A DNA stretch of 32,656 nt. Origin: Reyranella sp. (lineage in GTDB: Bacteria > Pseudomonadota > Alphaproteobacteria > Reyranellales > Reyranellaceae). The stretch lies in assembly GCA_021732285.1 (NCBI GenBank), contig JAKFVH010000313.1, positions 1 to 32,656 of the forward strand. The letters run 5' to 3'. How positions within the stretch are numbered: the first letter of the stretch is position 1; every line of letters begins with the position of its first letter. Positions 30,655 to 32,656 of the stretch are shown here, piece after piece. The notes under the pieces were generated by a model. The model made no database searches. It was not told the DNA's origin and saw only the letters and a program-made list of their open reading frames with translations. A program made the translations under genes and the position numbers.

Positions 30655-30813
30655 CCTCCCCAGCGAAGCTGGGGAGGTGTCCGCGAAGCGGACGGTGGGG
30701 TCATAGGCACCACCGATGACGCTCATGACCCCTCCGTCGGCGTATGACGGCGACACCCGCGCGCTTTTGGCCGCCAAGCGGCCAAAACGCTAGCCACGCG
30801 GAGCGTGGGGAGG
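30655..30813. repeat. composite palindromic repeat between convergent genes
   Basis: Three strong hairpins are visible: CCTCCCCAGC/GCTGGGGAGG with a GAA loop (30655-30677), GTCCGC/GCGGAC with a GAA loop just after it, and TTTTGGCCGC/GCGGCCAAAA (30765-30787). The outer ends are roughly inverted too: CCTCCCCA at the left and TGGGGAGG at the right, with GGGGTCAT facing ATGACCCC in the middle. It lies between the DUF899 and yghU stop codons and looks like a dispersed alphaproteobacterial intergenic element that may end transcription from both sides. Confidence 0.7.
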
Positions 30814-30818
30814 AAGGC

Positions 30819-31691
30819 TTAATCAGCCGCCACCTTGTCCTGGGTCCTGAGCTCGAAGTCGCTGGCATCATGCCGCTCGCGCAGCTGGGCCGCCGGATCG
30901 CCCTGCATGCGGTTGACGATGCGGCCGCGCTTCACCGCCGGCCGCGCGCCGATCGCGTCGGCCCAGCGCTGGACGTTCTTGTATTCCTTCACCGCCAAAA
31001 ACTCGCCGGCGCCGTAGAGCAGGCCCTTGGCCAGGCCGCCGTACCACGGCCATACCGCCATGTCGGCGATGGTGTAGTCGTCGCCGCCCAGGAACCTGGC
31101 TTCGCCGAGCCGCCGGTCGAGCACGTCGAGCTGCCGCTTGGTCTCCATCGCGAAGCGGTCGATGGCGTACTCGATCTTGGCTGGCGCATAGGCATAGAAG
31201 TGGCCGAAGCCGCCACCCAGGTAGGGCGCGCTGCCCATCTGCCAGAACAGCCACGACAGGCATTCGGCACGCAATGCGACATCCTTCGGCAGGAACTCGC
31301 CGAACTTCTCGGCCAGGTGCATCAGGATAGCGCCCGATTCGAACACGCGGATCGGCTTGGGCCCGCTGCGGTCCACGAGGGCGGGGATCTTGGAATTGGG
31401 ATTGGCCGCCACGAAACCCGAGCCGAACTGCTCGCCCTCGCCGATCTTGATCAGCCAGGCGTCGTACTCGGCGCCGGCATGGCCTTTGGCCAGCAGCTCC
31501 TCGAGCATGATGGTGACCTTCTGGCCGTTCGGCGTGCCCAGCGAATAGAGCTGCAGGGGATGGCGGCCGACCGGCAGCTCCTTGTCGTGGGTCGGCCCGG
31601 CGATCGGACGGTTGATGTTGGCAAAGCGGCCACCGTTTGCCTTGTTCCAGGTCCAGACCGGGGGTGGGGTGTAGTCGGTTGTGGTGCTCAT
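30819..31691 (-). CDS. yghU: YghU-type glutathione S-transferase / disulfide-bond oxidoreductase
   Basis: A 290-residue GST of the nu-class YghU type, cytosolic enzymes that bind two glutathiones and reduce disulfides and peroxides. YTPPPVWTWNKANGGRFANI and NRPIAGPTHDKELPVGRHPL at the N-terminus are distinctive. The thioredoxin-like half has LYSLGTPNGQKVTIMLEELL, NSKIPALVD and ESGAILMHLAEKFG. The helical half has WLFWQMGSAPYLGGGFGHFY and YTIADMAVWPWYGGL. ATG 31691 is chosen because the family N-terminus begins there; the frame extends further upstream without family sequence. It stands alone behind a composite repeat and is divergent from the porin gene. Confidence 0.93.
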   Translation of the reverse strand: MSTTTDYTPPPVWTWNKANGGRFANINRPIAGPTHDKELPVGRHPLQLYSLGTPNGQKVTIMLEELLAKGHAGAEYDAWLIKIGEGEQFGSGFVAANPNSKIPALVDRSGPKPIRVFESGAILMHLAEKFGEFLPKDVALRAECLSWLFWQMGSAPYLGGGFGHFYAYAPAKIEYAIDRFAMETKRQLDVLDRRLGEARFLGGDDYTIADMAVWPWYGGLAKGLLYGAGEFLAVKEYKNVQRWADAIGARPAVKRGRIVNRMQGDPAAQLRERHDASDFELRTQDKVAAD

Positions 31692-31868
31692 GGTGGGAAT
31701 CCCTCTGCTGTGGGTTGGGACCTTAAGACCCCGACCCGGGGGCGCGCCATCGAGGGGAAGTAACGGAGCCATGAGCGCCGCTCATGGCCCTGTGAATGCA
31801 GGGAAAAAGGGCCCGCCGCTAAGGTGTTGCAGAAAAACCACAATACTCGCCTTGCACGTGCCGCGTGA

Positions 31869-31897
31869 TTGCCGTGGCGGCCTCGCAATAGTATAAA
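31869..31897 (+). promoter_or_regulatory. sigma-70 promoter of the porin gene
   Basis: TTGCCG at 31869-31874 and TATAAA at 31892-31897 are separated by 17 bases, the best promoter match in the window. Transcription would start near 31904, giving a leader of about 54 bases. Further upstream, CCATGAGC/GCTCATGG (31770-31788) is a hairpin of unknown role in the same 266-base intergenic region. Confidence 0.65.
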
Positions 31898-31957
31898 TTG
31901 TGACGCAGGTTTGTCCTTGGAGCGCCTCAAAGGCAACATAGTCGGGGAGATTTAAAG

Positions 31958-32656
31958 ATGAAGAGGATGGTCGTTGGTGCTGCGCTGCTTGCAGTGGCAC
32001 CGTTCTGTGCCCAGGCGCAGTCGCCGCTTCAGCCCGGAGGTTTCTATATCACGGCCGAGGGCGGCGCGAACTGGATGTTCAACACGACGTTCACGTCGAC
32101 GCTCACCGTCCCGCCGTTCGGCTCCGTCTCCAGCCAGTCGACTGCCACTTTCAACACCGGTTTCGTTGCCGGTGGCGCGGTCGGCTACGACTTCCTCGGT
32201 CCGCGCATCGAGGTCGAAGGCGTCTATCGCGAGAACACCGGCACGCTGCAGGTCAGTGGCATCAGCGGCAGCGCCGGCCTCAACTTCAGCCAAGTCGCTA
32301 TCATGGGGAATGTCTACTATGACTTCCTCGCGGGATCGGCGATCGTCCCCTATATCGGTGCCGGCGCCGGCGTGGCGTTCCTCACCGCAGGCGCTCTCGG
32401 CAGCACCCAGCAGAGCACGCAGTTCGCCTATCAGGGCATCCTCGGCGTGGGCTGGAACATCGACTCGACGTTCCGTCTCAACCTGGAAGGCCGTTACTAC
32501 GGCACGACCACGCCCAACTTCAGCCACTCGGGCACCGCGGCCGGCTTCTCCTACACGCTGACCAACAATCCGCAGAACAACAACGTCAGCGCCATGCTGA
32601 GCCTGCAGATGCGGTTCGGCGCATCGCCGCCGCCGCCGCCCCCGCCGCCGCCGGTG
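31958..32656 (+). CDS. OmpA-type outer membrane protein (partial, runs off the right edge)
   Basis: The frame is open from ATG 31958 to the window end, 233 codons. A signal peptide (MKRMVVGAALLAVAPFCAQA, cut before QSP) is followed by an eight-stranded barrel with alternating strands: GGFYITAEGGANWMF, GFVAGGAVGYDFLGPRIEVE, VAIMGNVYYDFL, VPYIGAGAGVAF, GILGVGWNIDSTFRLNLEGR, and SAMLSLQMRFG as the last strand. A proline run then begins (ASPPPPPP). This is the layout of OmpA-family porins, where such a hinge leads to a peptidoglycan-binding domain, which would lie outside the window. GGGGAGA 8-14 bases before the ATG is the ribosome site. It has a strong promoter of its own. Confidence 0.88.
   Translation, partial: MKRMVVGAALLAVAPFCAQAQSPLQPGGFYITAEGGANWMFNTTFTSTLTVPPFGSVSSQSTATFNTGFVAGGAVGYDFLGPRIEVEGVYRENTGTLQVSGISGSAGLNFSQVAIMGNVYYDFLAGSAIVPYIGAGAGVAFLTAGALGSTQQSTQFAYQGILGVGWNIDSTFRLNLEGRYYGTTTPNFSHSGTAAGFSYTLTNNPQNNNVSAMLSLQMRFGASPPPPPPPPPV

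Noticed and set aside
31770..31816. Intrinsic terminator upstream of the porin (hairpin plus AAAAA)
   Set aside because: It lies upstream of both divergent genes, so no gene would be ended by it; it may be only a chance hairpin.

Overview
The window reads as a chromosomal segment of a GC-rich Gram-negative bacterium, most likely a free-living alphaproteobacterium (the families resemble those of Rhodospirillales, Reyranella or Bradyrhizobium-type soil bacteria; the genus is a guess). The reasons are codons that mostly end in G or C, late cobalamin genes, a Ku/LigD end-joining system, an autotransporter, an OmpA-type porin and alphaproteobacterial families of unknown function (DUF1326/DUF2182, DUF1640, DUF2277, DUF899). 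I see no rRNA, tRNA, CRISPR array, prophage or integron.

Layout. 1-741: a nitroreductase facing the last 16 codons of a second, nearly identical nitroreductase, so the window starts inside an inverted gene duplication. 868-1971: selD. 1972-2596: a 625-bp REP-type element with perfect 33-bp inverted ends around a dead RAYT (IS200-like) transposase. 2600-7290: a late cobalamin cluster. cobT points left and is translationally coupled to an exported NTF2-like protein. cobS, a CobC-like phosphatase, a methyltransferase and cobU point right. 7412-9488: an exported SYLF-domain protein, a 2-keto-4-pentenoate hydratase-like enzyme and a small coiled-coil membrane protein.

9495-17504: a surface-protein region. 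It holds an autotransporter frameshifted at a G6 run inside its barrel, a 56-codon lipoprotein and, divergently, a 1617-residue protein with a glycosidase-like head, beta-helix repeats and a VWD-like tail. 17512-22552: DUF2182, DUF1326, a 1060-residue LigD and DUF2277. 22566-24912: a hybrid histidine kinase and a LuxR-type response regulator whose genes overlap tail to tail. 25094-27577: a protein with peptidoglycan-binding-like modules and an unrecognised C-terminal half, an HSL-type esterase and a cupin. 27643-29648: ku followed closely by a gene for a BRCT-like/MerR-like/TPR protein. 29889-32656: DUF899, a YghU-type glutathione transferase and the start of an OmpA-type porin.

How it fits together. 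CobT, CobS, CobU and the CobC-like phosphatase cover nucleotide-loop assembly of cobalamin. LigD and Ku, 6.5 kb apart, form a two-protein end-joining system. The points most worth following are the unusual LigD (a palindromic element read in frame in its linker, plus a second, degenerate polymerase-like domain), the BRCT/TPR protein tied to Ku, the two surface proteins, and the families of palindromic repeats: a REP family whose likely transposase is present but dead, and a GTCATCCCGA family with three copies here, one inside ligD.
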